A DNA stretch of 13,955 bases from UBA2277 sp035477615 (GCA_035477615.1 DATIKJ010000023.1:1-13955), one strand, 5' to 3'. Counted from the stretch's first letter, positions 1 through 7,377 are shown. The notes: a model not told the origin generated them from the sequence alone. Program-made: numbers and translations.

Positions 1-3000
1 GGTGTTTATAAATGAGTCTTCATCAGCTTTACCTGCTAAGTGCACTGTGGCTGATGCTGTAGAAGTAGCACCAAGGGTTACGGAGTCGTTGAGATCAGTG
101 GGAGACAGAACACCCCCATTCCACTGCCAGTACTGAGCGCCACCACTAGTAGGCGCATCGATCCATTGAATGCCAGTGCCTGTAGTGGAAAGAATTTGAC
201 CGGGAGTACCAGCACTACCATTGTCGTACAAAGCACCAGTGAGATTGATGTCTCCGGTAACGTCAAGATCATAAGTGGGGTTAGTGATGCCTATACCGAC
301 GTTACCGGCACCATCAATTTTTAATCCACTTGTTCCTCCTCCAGTAAATAGACCGCTTGCCATAATGTCTCCACTCTGAACCTCCATCAAGGAAACACTA
401 TCAATCCTAAGTCCTGATGTAGTGTTAGCGGAAGCATAAAGAACAAGATCACCAGGACTACTGTTTGATTTGAAAAATATATCATAAGTACCTGTGGTTA
501 ATACATGCATTCTGGTAATTCTGTCGGCAAATTCAGAACCTACCCACATTTCTGTTCCAGCTGGTCCAAGAACACCAACAACATATCTAAGTCGATACCA
601 GCGATTGGCTACTGCTGGAGTGAGGAATCTGGATGAGGCTTGAGTAATTGATCCTGTGCCTGAACTTCTTGTAAAGGTGAAATCGTTTGTTGTGTATGCC
701 CAGTCTCCAGAGATAGTCCAGTTTGTGGGGGGGGCGGTATCCATTGTACTGTCTTGAACTGTTTCACTGCCATATGTAGTACCCAAAGTTGAAAGATTAC
801 CTGAACTGTCTAATGTCATTAATTCCGATGAGTTTGCAACACCAGCTAAAGTTGTATTTTTAAAAACCATTCTTGAAGAAGTCGTAGTACCAAAAGTATA
901 TGGCCTTACTAAAATATCCATGTTGTTAATTTGAGCGGTTGAACCATTCCATGCACTAGAACCAAGTCTTATAACGGGAGAGTTATTTGCCCTTATTAGA
1001 GCTGTTGCTGCTGGAGCAACAGTAATAAAACCACCACTAAACAGTCCACCAGTTGCTGACAGTGTGTTTGTTACTGCTCCAGAAAAAGCCCCTGTGGAAC
1101 CACTTATGGCTCCGGTAGATAAACTTGTTCCGTATATTGAACCGGCTACACGAAGTCTGTATGTACTAGCATCAGCATAGCCAATTGCTAAGCCTCCATT
1201 CCTATCGATAACAAGAGAAGGTAAGGTGTCGTTGTTTAATGAATATATTTCAGCAACAGAGGATGGAATAGTAGCTGATGGTATACATAGTCTAATAGTA
1301 GGTTCAGTTGAAAAGGTTTGACCTGTGGTGGTGCTAACTCTTATCCAGTAATTATCGGTAACACCGTTTACAGTTGAGGTTGCCCAGTCGACTGGTGATG
1401 CAAAATTTACAACACCATCCTGTGACCACTCGACAGTACCGTCTGAAGTTATTGTTAAGGTTGCCCAGGTACCTGGTCCTGTTGAGTACTCCCAGGTGCG
1501 AGTGGTGCCGGCTGAGAGAATGGTTCCAAAATCAAAGAATATATCTGTAAAAGGAGTTGATTTTCCTATGTAAACATAGTCAGAGAAAACATTAAGGACG
1601 TCGCCTGTTGTAGATCCGCTAGTAGAAACGGAAGTTGTAAGATCAGTCCAAGTGGTTCCAACATAACTCCAGACACTGTCGAAAGACTCGTTTATTCTTC
1701 TTGCGTTTAGTAGTGTATTGGATGTGTTTTGGATATCTAAACTTGCTTGTGGATTCGTTGTGCCGATGCCAAAATTGCCGTTGTTTATCCAGGAATTATC
1801 ACCAGTTGTTCCTGCAAGATGGACTAGAGCTGAGGAGGTGGCAGTGGATCCGAGATTGAGAGAGTCGGTGATATATAAAGGGGAAAGAGAGCCGAGAGTT
1901 CTTTGCCAGAGAGTAGTGCCGCCAACATCAACACAAGTGAGGGTGTCGCCGATCTGACTGATGGCTTGTCCGGCAGGGCAGGCAGATGGATAGTTTTGCA
2001 GTTTGTCCCAGTCGAGTTCACTAATCTCGGCATTGTTGATCTCTCCGTTGGGAAGAGAGACTGTGCCGGAAGCGACGGTTAGTCCGGTTAGGCCAGTAAG
2101 ATTACCTGTTGCAATTAGATTGCCATTGTTATTTATAGTGAACTTGGTTACACCAGCAGCTGAGGCAGTAAAAAGATCTCCAGTACCATTTTGATCGATA
2201 ATTAAGCCAGCATTGGCGAGAGTTGCGGCTGTATTGATGGCTGTTTGTCCGTTGGCTGCTACATAAAAGCGGTCTGTTTCGGTAGAGCCTGAGGTGAGGG
2301 AGAGAAGTCTGCCAATAGCAGTGTCGTTACCGACATAACCGGAGATAAGGGAGCCAGAAGTAAGGTTGGCATTTTCAATACGAAAAAAATCAGTGTCGGT
2401 GGTTCCACCAAGAGCAATGATTTGACCACTGCCAATGGCATCCGGCTGAAGGACGATATCGCCGCCAGAGTTGGCGGTGGTTGTTAGGGTAAGAGCTTGA
2501 CCATTTAAAGTAAAAGTACCGGAAGTTGAGTTTATAGTAGGTGAGTCAACGGCGATGATAATGTCACCATCATTATTAACAATAGGGACAGTGTTAATAG
2601 TAGCGGCACCAGAAGCGGGATACCCCTGGAGGGTTTCGGAGTTAAGGGCATAACCGACGGTGGCAATTTGTTGTCTGGGGGTGAGGGTTTCGGATCCAAC
2701 GGTGACTTCTAAGTAGATGTCACGATTTTCCGTGAAAACTGTGTTAGTAATTTCTGATCCACAACTACCACCCCCAATTAAAGTATTAAATATACCGTTG
2801 GGGTCGGGGACAATACTACAAGCATCGGAGTTGTAGAGTTCGGAACCGGCAGTAAGATCATTCCATAGTCTGAAGGTAACATCGACTGAGGTGGTAATGG
2901 GATTACCAGATGAGTCGGTGAGACGACCTTGGAAGGAGAGCTGTCTTCTAGGAACTGTGGGAAGAGCAGCTGAACTAGGTTTGGCCTGCTTGATTATTTG

Positions 3001-3855
3001 GTTGTAGCCAAAAATTACCATGGCTGAGGTGGCTAGAGCAAGAATAGCAAGATGCAGGTATGGTGTAAATGGCAGAGCGTTATATTTTTGATACAAGACA
3101 GCCAAACGACTACGTGAACCATTTTTATTGACCTTCTTTTTTGAAGTAAGTCTTTCAAACCAAGAGAGAGGAAGTAGACGAGGAGTTTCTCGTTTGTATT
3201 CAAAAGGATTATCTGGAAGATATTTTTGTAAGAAACAGTAGCGAGTAAACTGTTTGATAGAAGATTGACGACGATTAATGACAGATGTACTAGTATGAGA
3301 TAGTTTGAGATAGGTTACATAAGCATTTAACTGACTTTCACTTAGAATATTTTCAATTTTTTGATCAAGGAAGGGAGTGCTGTTGGCACTCCAAGCAAAA
3401 AAGTGATTAAGATCTGAAATATAGTTTTTTACTGTAGAATGGGTCTTTTTTTCTTTGACGAGAAATAATTTAAAATGATCGAGTATTTTACTTATCGTAG
3501 GAAGAGATGAGTCTTCGTGTGAGGGGAGAGATTCCTGGATATTTGAGCTAAGGCCAAACTTGGATGACATGAAGGTGGAAAAACGTCTAATTGAGGCTGA
3601 TCGACGGTTGATTGTGTTCTGGGGAGTGAAGCTATTCTTTTGCTCTGTAAGGTAGAGACTGAGATATTTAGGAAGGTTTTGGAATATTTCTTGGGCCGTG
3701 GGAGGCTCTTTATGAGTGGTTATGGAGGCACAAAAAGAGAAAAAATGACGAAGATCGGAGAGATAGTTTTTGACAGAGACAGCAGAGAGTCCGGTCTCAA
3801 AAAGAAATCCAGAGAAGAGAGATTGGAGTTCTAGTTGATTGGGCAGAGAGGTCAT
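1..3855 (-). CDS. Giant membrane-anchored fibre-like surface protein with two N-terminal recombinase-type SAM-like domains (partial)
   Basis: Open for 1285 codons with no in-frame stop; the C-terminus lies beyond the left edge. ATG at 3855 directly follows an in-frame TAA, so the start cannot lie further upstream. Residues ~10-101 and ~122-217 are two related helical modules (VKNYLSDLRHFFSF / VKNYISDLNHFFAW, then INRRSASIRRF / INRRQSSIKQF). They match the XerC/D-type core-binding domain pattern. No catalytic Arg/His/Tyr domain follows. A basic stretch (~238-250) and one membrane helix (~265-284) come next, giving a cytoplasmic N-terminus and an outside C-terminus. Residues ~305-405 form the FQGRLTD...TPRQQIATVGYALN domain often found ahead of fibre repeats. 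The rest is Gly/Ser/Thr/Asn-rich beta sequence with tail-fibre motifs (GIGTTNP, GIGITNP), a beta domain ~721-857, a jelly-roll-like region ~1037-1157, and a repeat ~649-691 recurring at ~1241-1285. Surface adhesin or stalk is inferred; the role of the DNA-binding modules is unknown. Confidence 0.85.
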   Translation of the reverse strand, partial: MTSLPNQLELQSLFSGFLFETGLSAVSVKNYLSDLRHFFSFCASITTHKEPPTAQEIFQNLPKYLSLYLTEQKNSFTPQNTINRRSASIRRFSTFMSSKFGLSSNIQESLPSHEDSSLPTISKILDHFKLFLVKEKKTHSTVKNYISDLNHFFAWSANSTPFLDQKIENILSESQLNAYVTYLKLSHTSTSVINRRQSSIKQFTRYCFLQKYLPDNPFEYKRETPRLLPLSWFERLTSKKKVNKNGSRSRLAVLYQKYNALPFTPYLHLAILALATSAMVIFGYNQIIKQAKPSSAALPTVPRRQLSFQGRLTDSSGNPITTSVDVTFRLWNDLTAGSELYNSDACSIVPDPNGIFNTLIGGGSCGSEITNTVFTENRDIYLEVTVGSETLTPRQQIATVGYALNSETLQGYPASGAATINTVPIVNNDGDIIIAVDSPTINSTSGTFTLNGQALTLTTTANSGGDIVLQPDAIGSGQIIALGGTTDTDFFRIENANLTSGSLISGYVGNDTAIGRLLSLTSGSTETDRFYVAANGQTAINTAATLANAGLIIDQNGTGDLFTASAAGVTKFTINNNGNLIATGNLTGLTGLTVASGTVSLPNGEINNAEISELDWDKLQNYPSACPAGQAISQIGDTLTCVDVGGTTLWQRTLGSLSPLYITDSLNLGSTATSSALVHLAGTTGDNSWINNGNFGIGTTNPQASLDIQNTSNTLLNARRINESFDSVWSYVGTTWTDLTTSVSTSGSTTGDVLNVFSDYVYIGKSTPFTDIFFDFGTILSAGTTRTWEYSTGPGTWATLTITSDGTVEWSQDGVVNFASPVDWATSTVNGVTDNYWIRVSTTTGQTFSTEPTIRLCIPSATIPSSVAEIYSLNNDTLPSLVIDRNGGLAIGYADASTYRLRVAGSIYGTSLSTGAISGSTGAFSGAVTNTLSATGGLFSGGFITVAPAATALIRANNSPVIRLGSSAWNGSTAQINNMDILVRPYTFGTTTSSRMVFKNTTLAGVANSSELMTLDSSGNLSTLGTTYGSETVQDSTMDTAPPTNWTISGDWAYTTNDFTFTRSSGTGSITQASSRFLTPAVANRWYRLRYVVGVLGPAGTEMWVGSEFADRITRMHVLTTGTYDIFFKSNSSPGDLVLYASANTTSGLRIDSVSLMEVQSGDIMASGLFTGGGTSGLKIDGAGNVGIGITNPTYDLDVTGDINLTGALYDNGSAGTPGQILSTTGTGIQWIDAPTSGGAQYWQWNGGVLSPTDLNDSVTLGATSTASATVHLAGKADEDSFINT

Positions 3856-3993
3856 TTAGTTGGCGGATATAACGAGAAGAAAAATAACTGGGAGGATAAA
3901 GATAATTCCCGCAGTGAGTATCTCGCTAAGGGAGATATGTTGACTGGTGGAATTAGTGGTCCAGTCTTGTTGAGAGTAGTCGTTTATTAACAT
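3856..3993 (-). CDS. Small single-helix membrane protein (45 aa) upstream of the giant surface gene
   Basis: The 45-codon frame starts at ATG 3993 and ends in TAA at 3858-3856, immediately before the ATG of the giant gene and in the same frame. The first ~24 residues are polar (Asn, Gln, Ser, Thr, Asp). Residues ~26-44 are strongly hydrophobic (ILTAGIIFILPVIFLLVIS) and should form one membrane helix. I do not recognise a family. Zero spacing to the next gene suggests shared transcription and translation by termination-reinitiation. No Shine-Dalgarno is visible. It is too short to be certain, but the clean amphipathic-to-hydrophobic layout and the exact junction argue for a real gene. A less likely alternative is that it is the former N-terminus of the giant protein, cut off by a stop mutation. 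Confidence 0.55.
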   Translation of the reverse strand: MLINDYSQQDWTTNSTSQHISLSEILTAGIIFILPVIFLLVISAN

Positions 3994-4029
3994 TTTTAAG
4001 ATTGCTGTTGATAACTATTGTTTAGGTTC

Positions 4030-4053
4030 ATATTAGACGATATTAGACGTCTA
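4030..4053. repeat. Tandem 10-bp repeat plus overlapping palindrome, operator-like
   Basis: ATATTAGACG occurs twice head-to-tail (4030-4039 and 4040-4049), a spacing of about one helical turn. The second copy runs into the perfect 10-bp palindrome TAGACGTCTA (4044-4053). The cluster sits at the predicted transcription start of the leftward operon. A dimeric or cooperative repressor could bind here. This is inference from geometry only. Confidence 0.45.
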
Positions 4054-4079
4054 TATACTAATATAATAAGGGTTGACAA
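4050..4079 (-). promoter_or_regulatory. Putative sigma70-like promoter of the leftward sORF/giant gene operon
   Basis: Read on the minus strand, TTGTCA (4079-4074, one mismatch to the -35 consensus) is followed after 18 bases by TATAGA (4055-4050) as a -10 box. Transcription would start near 4043, about 50 bases before the small-gene ATG at 3993. The start region overlaps the tandem repeat at 4030-4049. The -10 box is imperfect, so this is only a candidate. Confidence 0.35.
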
Positions 4080-4193
4080 CTAAGTCAAGTCGAAGAGCGT
4101 GAAAGTAAGTAAGAGAGTTGGGGTATGGTAAGCAATGCGGTAAATAATGGTAAAAGACGGATTAGGCATATTAGAGTCAAAATATCTCAAATA

Positions 4194-4217
4194 ATTAACG
4201 CGGATTTATGCGTTAAT
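4194..4217. other. Perfect 8-bp inverted repeat (hairpin)
   Basis: ATTAACGC (4194-4201) and GCGTTAAT (4210-4217) are perfect complements around an 8-base loop. Only a weak T-rich stretch follows on the plus strand, so it is a poor terminator. It could be an operator dyad or an RNA hairpin. Confidence 0.35.
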
Positions 4218-4414
4218 ATATTTTCACAGGCGGTAAATGAAGCTAAAAATATATAAAAATATGCGTTTATCAAAAATAGGCATAAATTTACACGGATGTA
4301 TCTCAATGATGTTTATAGATGAAGAATGATAGTATGTGATATGGTTTGCGGAAATGGGGTGATATAGTTGGGGTTTATGGCTAAATGGACTGAGTAAACC
4401 CGAAGCCTCATTTA

Positions 4415-4442
4415 GTCATTGCGAGCGAAGCGTGGCAATCTA
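4415..4442 (+). repeat. Left REP-like terminal repeat of the GIY-YIG cassette
   Basis: The 28-bp copy begins GTCATTGCGAG and ends GGCAATCTA. ATTGC (4418-4422) pairs with GCAAT (4435-4439), so it can form its own hairpin. Compared with the right copy in inverse orientation it lacks two 3-bp blocks but otherwise matches closely. Confidence 0.65.
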
Positions 4443-4474
4443 ATATTTAGTAACATTTACTTATGAGTTTTTAG

Positions 4475-4759
4475 AAGTATTCTTGTGTGTATATCATGAC
4501 TAATAAGCGTAATGGAGTTTTGTATACTGGCGTTACTTCAAATCTTGTCAAGCGAGTATGAGAACACAAGCACCATCTTTTTGATGGTTTTACTGATAGA
4601 TATAATTTGTGCAATCTTGTGTATTACGAGTTCTATGAAGAAATGGCAGACGCTATTGAAAGAGAAAAACAAATTAAGAAGGGGAATCGAAGAAGAAAAA
4701 TATTATTGATAGAAAAAATGAACCCTGAATGGATGGATTTGTATGAGAGTTTGATTTAG
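4475..4759 (+). pseudogene. GIY-YIG endonuclease family gene, interrupted by a stop codon
   Basis: The frame reads VYIM..KRNGVLYTGVTSNLVKRV, then TGA (4559-4561), then EHKHHLFDGFTDRYN...NLVYYEFYEEMADAIEREKQIKK...EKMNPEWMDLYESLI and TAG. This matches the small (~90 aa) stand-alone GIY-YIG nucleases of the YhbQ/UvrC-N type: GIY equivalent VYI, YIG equivalent YTG, Arg of the KRV helix, and Glu in the AIEREKQIKK helix. The TGA stands where the family usually has Trp (RVWEHK), a one-base change from TGG. The N-terminus is also closed by TAG at 4472-4474, leaving only GTG 4487 or ATG 4496 as starts. Neighbouring genes use TGG for Trp and contain no in-frame TGA, so this is more likely a dead gene than a recoded one. 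The repeats on both sides suggest it arrived as a mobile cassette. Confidence 0.75.
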
Positions 4760-4790
4760 ATCACCACGTCGCTTTGCTCCTCGTGATGAC
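4757..4790 (-). repeat. Right REP-like terminal repeat of the GIY-YIG cassette
   Basis: The 34-bp copy is inverted relative to the left one. Its own stem is ATCAC (4760-4764) with GTGAT (4783-4787). These differ from the left stem (ATTGC/GCAAT) at paired positions, so base pairing is kept. It lies 8 bp past the stop codon of the convergent surface operon and may also act as a transcript-end hairpin, though no T-tract follows. Confidence 0.65.
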
Positions 4791-4798
4791 GACTATTT

Positions 4799-6394
4799 TT
4801 ACTTTGAGATTTTGGGATATAAGTACTCGGAGAAAACTAGATGGAGAGATAGGTAGAGATAGATGAGATAGAAATAATTAGGTTGAGTTACTAGGCCAAT
4901 TGAAGAAGTAAGGCAGGCGAGAAAAAGAGGAATTGAGCGAAACCTCATGGATAGTATTTGAAGACGATCTGAGGTAATTTGAGAGTCTTCTAAGATGGGG
5001 AAAAGACAACTGTTAGGTAAGATACTGCCTTTAATGATGATATTTTTCCAGTATCGACCAGTGCTAGTTATTTTCACGAAAATACTATTTAACAAAGGAG
5101 ATGAGAGTGAGTAGTATCCATTAATATCGGTGACTTTTTTTTGCCATGCTGAGTCGAGTTTTTCTGGGTTGTACATTTCTATAGTTGAAAAAGGAACAGT
5201 TTGATAATCTTTTTTACCGAGGAAGGGGAAAAAGAGAGTAAAGATAAAATTAAAGAAGTTGGTGAATTGAATTTTGGCTCCATAAAAAGTTAAGAAGATA
5301 TGAGTGGGTAAACCAATAACAAAAAGCATTAGTAGCCAGTACTGAGTAAAGAAGTTAGCTTTTTCAGGAGCGAGACTAGGAATCATTGGAGGTGTGGGAG
5401 CTGGCGGTGCGTAAGGAACAAAAGGGGTAATAAGTTCAGGAGTGGGTTCTGGCGGAGTAATAGTGGGAGAAACAGTGGCACTAATAGTGGCAGTTGGAGG
5501 TGTGGGAGTTGGTGATATTTTGGGCGTGGGCTTTATAGTAGCTGTTGGTTTAGGAGTGATGATGGCGCTTGGTGTGGGAGTAACAGTGCCATAGATAAGA
5601 TAGAACTCAGGAAAGGTAGTAGAGTTGCCTCCTGCATCAGTGGCCGCGATACTGACGGTGTATATATATCCACGAGCTAGATTATTGAAACGATGTTGCC
5701 AGATTCCAGTTGGGTAGTTTCCTTGATATGTCTGGTTTTGGCAGTTTGGTATATTTTGTGGACATACCAGTGTAATTACCATGTTGGCATAAGGTTCAAC
5801 CTTACCAGAAAGGAGTGGATTAGCATTGTTAATGAGGACATTTCTATTATTGATTTCGGGTATGGACTCTGAAATAGAAGTATTCCAGTTGAGTGTTCGG
5901 GTGTCTACTGTTTCTAAGAGAATGTAGGGGAAAATGGAGTCGATGTAGAAAGTGCGGGTTTCAGAACTGGCACTAGTACCAGAGGTGTCATAAACTTTTA
6001 CGCTCCAGGTGTGGTATCCCTGATCAAGATCAGATGTCATTTCAAGATAGAAAGTGTCGTTGTCTCGGCGGATTGTGTAGAAGTAGTAGGTTTGAGAGGT
6101 TATGGAGTCGCTAATATCTGTTGCAAGAAGATCATCATCAAGATAGACATCATAGTGGTGGAGAGGGGTGGCAGGAAGAGGGTCTGGTCTTTTCCAGACG
6201 AGAGAGGGTCTGTTGGTATTGATAGCAGCGTTGTTATCGGGGGAAACGAGAATAGGAGCATTGGTAGTGGTTCCTATGACTGTGGCTGAGACGACAGCTG
6301 AACCGGTAGCATAAGGATCTGCAGCAAAGATGGCACTACTTGATATATGCAGAAAAAGTATAAAGACAAGAAGTTGGCGAACAACTCTATTCAC
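4799..6394 (-). CDS. Secreted Ig-like protein with Pro/Thr-rich linker and membrane anchor
   Basis: Starts at GTG 6394, 11 bases after the preceding gene's stop; the 531-residue product is the last gene of the surface operon. Residues 1-24 are a signal peptide ending SSAIFA|ADP. Residues ~43-152 resemble an Ig/fibronectin-type domain (LVSPDNNAAI...RPSLVWK...HHYDVYLD...YHTWSVKVYD). Residues ~154-270 are a second beta domain (LLSGKVEPYANMVI...GIWQHRFNNLARGYIYTVSIAATDAGGN). Residues ~272-345 are a Pro/Thr-rich linker with TPTP motifs. Hydrophobic helices follow at ~349-390, then a small domain (VPFSTIEMYN...KKVTDINGYYSL...FVKIT) like the carboxypeptidase-regulatory fold, and further hydrophobic segments at ~487-515. 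Likely an envelope-anchored surface protein reaching outward through the linker. Exact function is unknown. It could be a partner of the WxL-like/DUF916-like proteins upstream. Confidence 0.8.
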   Translation of the reverse strand: MNRVVRQLLVFILFLHISSSAIFAADPYATGSAVVSATVIGTTTNAPILVSPDNNAAINTNRPSLVWKRPDPLPATPLHHYDVYLDDDLLATDISDSITSQTYYFYTIRRDNDTFYLEMTSDLDQGYHTWSVKVYDTSGTSASSETRTFYIDSIFPYILLETVDTRTLNWNTSISESIPEINNRNVLINNANPLLSGKVEPYANMVITLVCPQNIPNCQNQTYQGNYPTGIWQHRFNNLARGYIYTVSIAATDAGGNSTTFPEFYLIYGTVTPTPSAIITPKPTATIKPTPKISPTPTPPTATISATVSPTITPPEPTPELITPFVPYAPPAPTPPMIPSLAPEKANFFTQYWLLMLFVIGLPTHIFLTFYGAKIQFTNFFNFIFTLFFPFLGKKDYQTVPFSTIEMYNPEKLDSAWQKKVTDINGYYSLSSPLLNSIFVKITSTGRYWKNIIIKGSILPNSCLFPILEDSQITSDRLQILSMRFRSIPLFLACLTSSIGLVTQPNYFYLIYLYLSLHLVFSEYLYPKISK

Positions 6395-6405
6395 GGCTTG
6401 AGTGT

Positions 6406-7377
6406 TTATTTGTTCTCGACTTGTTGAAGCTCTTCTTTTAGGAGTTGGACTTCTTTTTCGAGATCCTGCTGATGTTTTTGGCTACGTTTGTTGAGAATGA
6501 TAATGATGGTAAGAATAGAGATGAGAGCGATGAGGCCGTAGATAACAAGACGAATGGGGAAGAACCAGAAGAAGATTGTGGCAGCAAGCAGAGATCCAGC
6601 TGTGCCGTAGGTAAGATTAAGATCAGCTTTGTAGCGTCCCCAGCCCCATTTCTGATCCCATGAAGCATTAAAGTCTCGAGTAGACTCGGGAAAAATATTA
6701 CCAGCATCGAGTTTGATCTCGGCTACCTTGTTGTTTAGAGGGTCGGAGATAGTGATGGTACCTTTGGGGTTGACATGAGTGTCAGACATACTTTCGATTG
6801 AGCCTTCAAACTCAACAGGACCTTTTTCTAAAAATTTGGGGACACTGAATCTGGTGATTGTGGCTTTTTCGGTAATTGGTCCGCTGACAGTAACATAGAT
6901 AAGAGTACCGACACGTTGGGTGATGACGTTACCTGTTTGTTTGAGATCACCAGCTTTAACATTGGCGTTTGGGGTGTAAGTAATCATGGCGTAGTGGCCA
7001 CCAGGGAGAGCAGTCATGGGGATTTTAATACTAATATCAATTAGCTGAACATCTTTAGCGTCAACAGGAACTTCTTTAGGGGAAGTAATCCAGTTTCTAA
7101 GTGACCAGCGGTTACTAATATTAGTATTAACCGGGATGGGAGTACCTTTGCTGTCGATGACGATGAAGTCTTCAACAGAAATGGAAAAAATTTCAGAGTT
7201 TTCGGAGTCGTTGCGAAGTTTCAGGCTGGCAGTGAGAGTCTGACCAGGGTCTCCTTTGAGCTCAACTCTGGGGGGAATAGCGGTCATGGTCATTTGTTGG
7301 GCACTTACTTGGGGAGCAAAAAATAGAGTTGCAAACAAAGAAAATACGGTTATGAAGAGATGGTTGAGTTTGTTCAT
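6406..7377 (-). CDS. DUF916/WxLIP-like membrane-anchored surface protein (copy 2)
   Basis: 323 residues. Signal peptide 1-26 (ends PQVSA|QQ). The mature N-terminus (MTAIPPRVELKGDPGQTLTA, LKLRNDSENSEIFSISVEDF) is the immunoglobulin-like start typical of DUF916/WxLIP and related chaperone-like secreted domains. A second beta domain follows (EKATITRFSVPKFLEKGPVE, GSIESMSDTHVNPKGTITIS, FPESTRDFNASWDQKWGWGRY). Long hydrophobic helices ~262-294 with the FFPIRL motif anchor it, and residues 297-323 form a charged coiled coil (KEVQLLKEELQQVENK) on the cytoplasmic side. Same plan as the gene at 8828-9805. It lies 18 bases after the WxL-like gene at 7396-8802 and 11 before the next gene, so it belongs to the same operon. 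In Firmicutes, DUF916 proteins bind both peptidoglycan and WxL proteins; here that role is inference from architecture and gene order. Confidence 0.75.
   Translation of the reverse strand: MNKLNHLFITVFSLFATLFFAPQVSAQQMTMTAIPPRVELKGDPGQTLTASLKLRNDSENSEIFSISVEDFIVIDSKGTPIPVNTNISNRWSLRNWITSPKEVPVDAKDVQLIDISIKIPMTALPGGHYAMITYTPNANVKAGDLKQTGNVITQRVGTLIYVTVSGPITEKATITRFSVPKFLEKGPVEFEGSIESMSDTHVNPKGTITISDPLNNKVAEIKLDAGNIFPESTRDFNASWDQKWGWGRYKADLNLTYGTAGSLLAATIFFWFFPIRLVIYGLIALISILTIIIILNKRSQKHQQDLEKEVQLLKEELQQVENK

Larger units (their letters stand above)
3994..4414. other. Gene-poor AT-rich intergenic region
   Basis: No convincing gene lies here. It holds the putative promoter and operator-like repeats of the leftward operon (4030-4079), a perfect 8-bp hairpin (4194-4217), and a weaker 7-bp inverted repeat, GGGTTTA at 4371-4377 with TAAACCC at 4395-4401, just left of the GIY-YIG cassette. 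Otherwise I see only AT-rich sequence. Confidence 0.6.
4415..4790 (+). mobile_element. GIY-YIG cassette bounded by REP-like inverted repeats
   Basis: A decayed GIY-YIG endonuclease gene fills the space between two inverted copies of a ~34-bp REP-like sequence (4415-4442 and 4757-4790). The coding frame's TAG stop at 4757-4759 forms the first bases of the right repeat, so gene and repeat appear to travel as one unit of about 376 bp. No clear target duplication is visible. Repeats of this general type (containing GCGAAGCGA and bounded by ATTGC/GCAAT) occur in multiple copies in many bacterial genomes. The link to GIY-YIG mobility is inferred by analogy with REP-associated transposase systems. 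The element lies between two unrelated surface-protein operons. Confidence 0.55.

Noticed and set aside
1718..2441. Several 60-80-aa ORFs on both strands inside the giant gene
   Set aside because: They are in other frames of an uninterrupted 1285-codon frame with clear domain content, so they are shadows.
3205..3828. An active integrase gene
   Set aside because: Only core-binding-type modules are present. No catalytic Arg/HxxR/Tyr domain follows, and the frame continues into a membrane helix and fibre.
4125..4256. 43-codon plus-strand ORF with a basic N-terminus
   Set aside because: It has a possible G-rich upstream stretch, but it is short, overlaps the 4194-4217 hairpin, shows no recognisable motif, and such an ORF is not rare in this much non-coding DNA.
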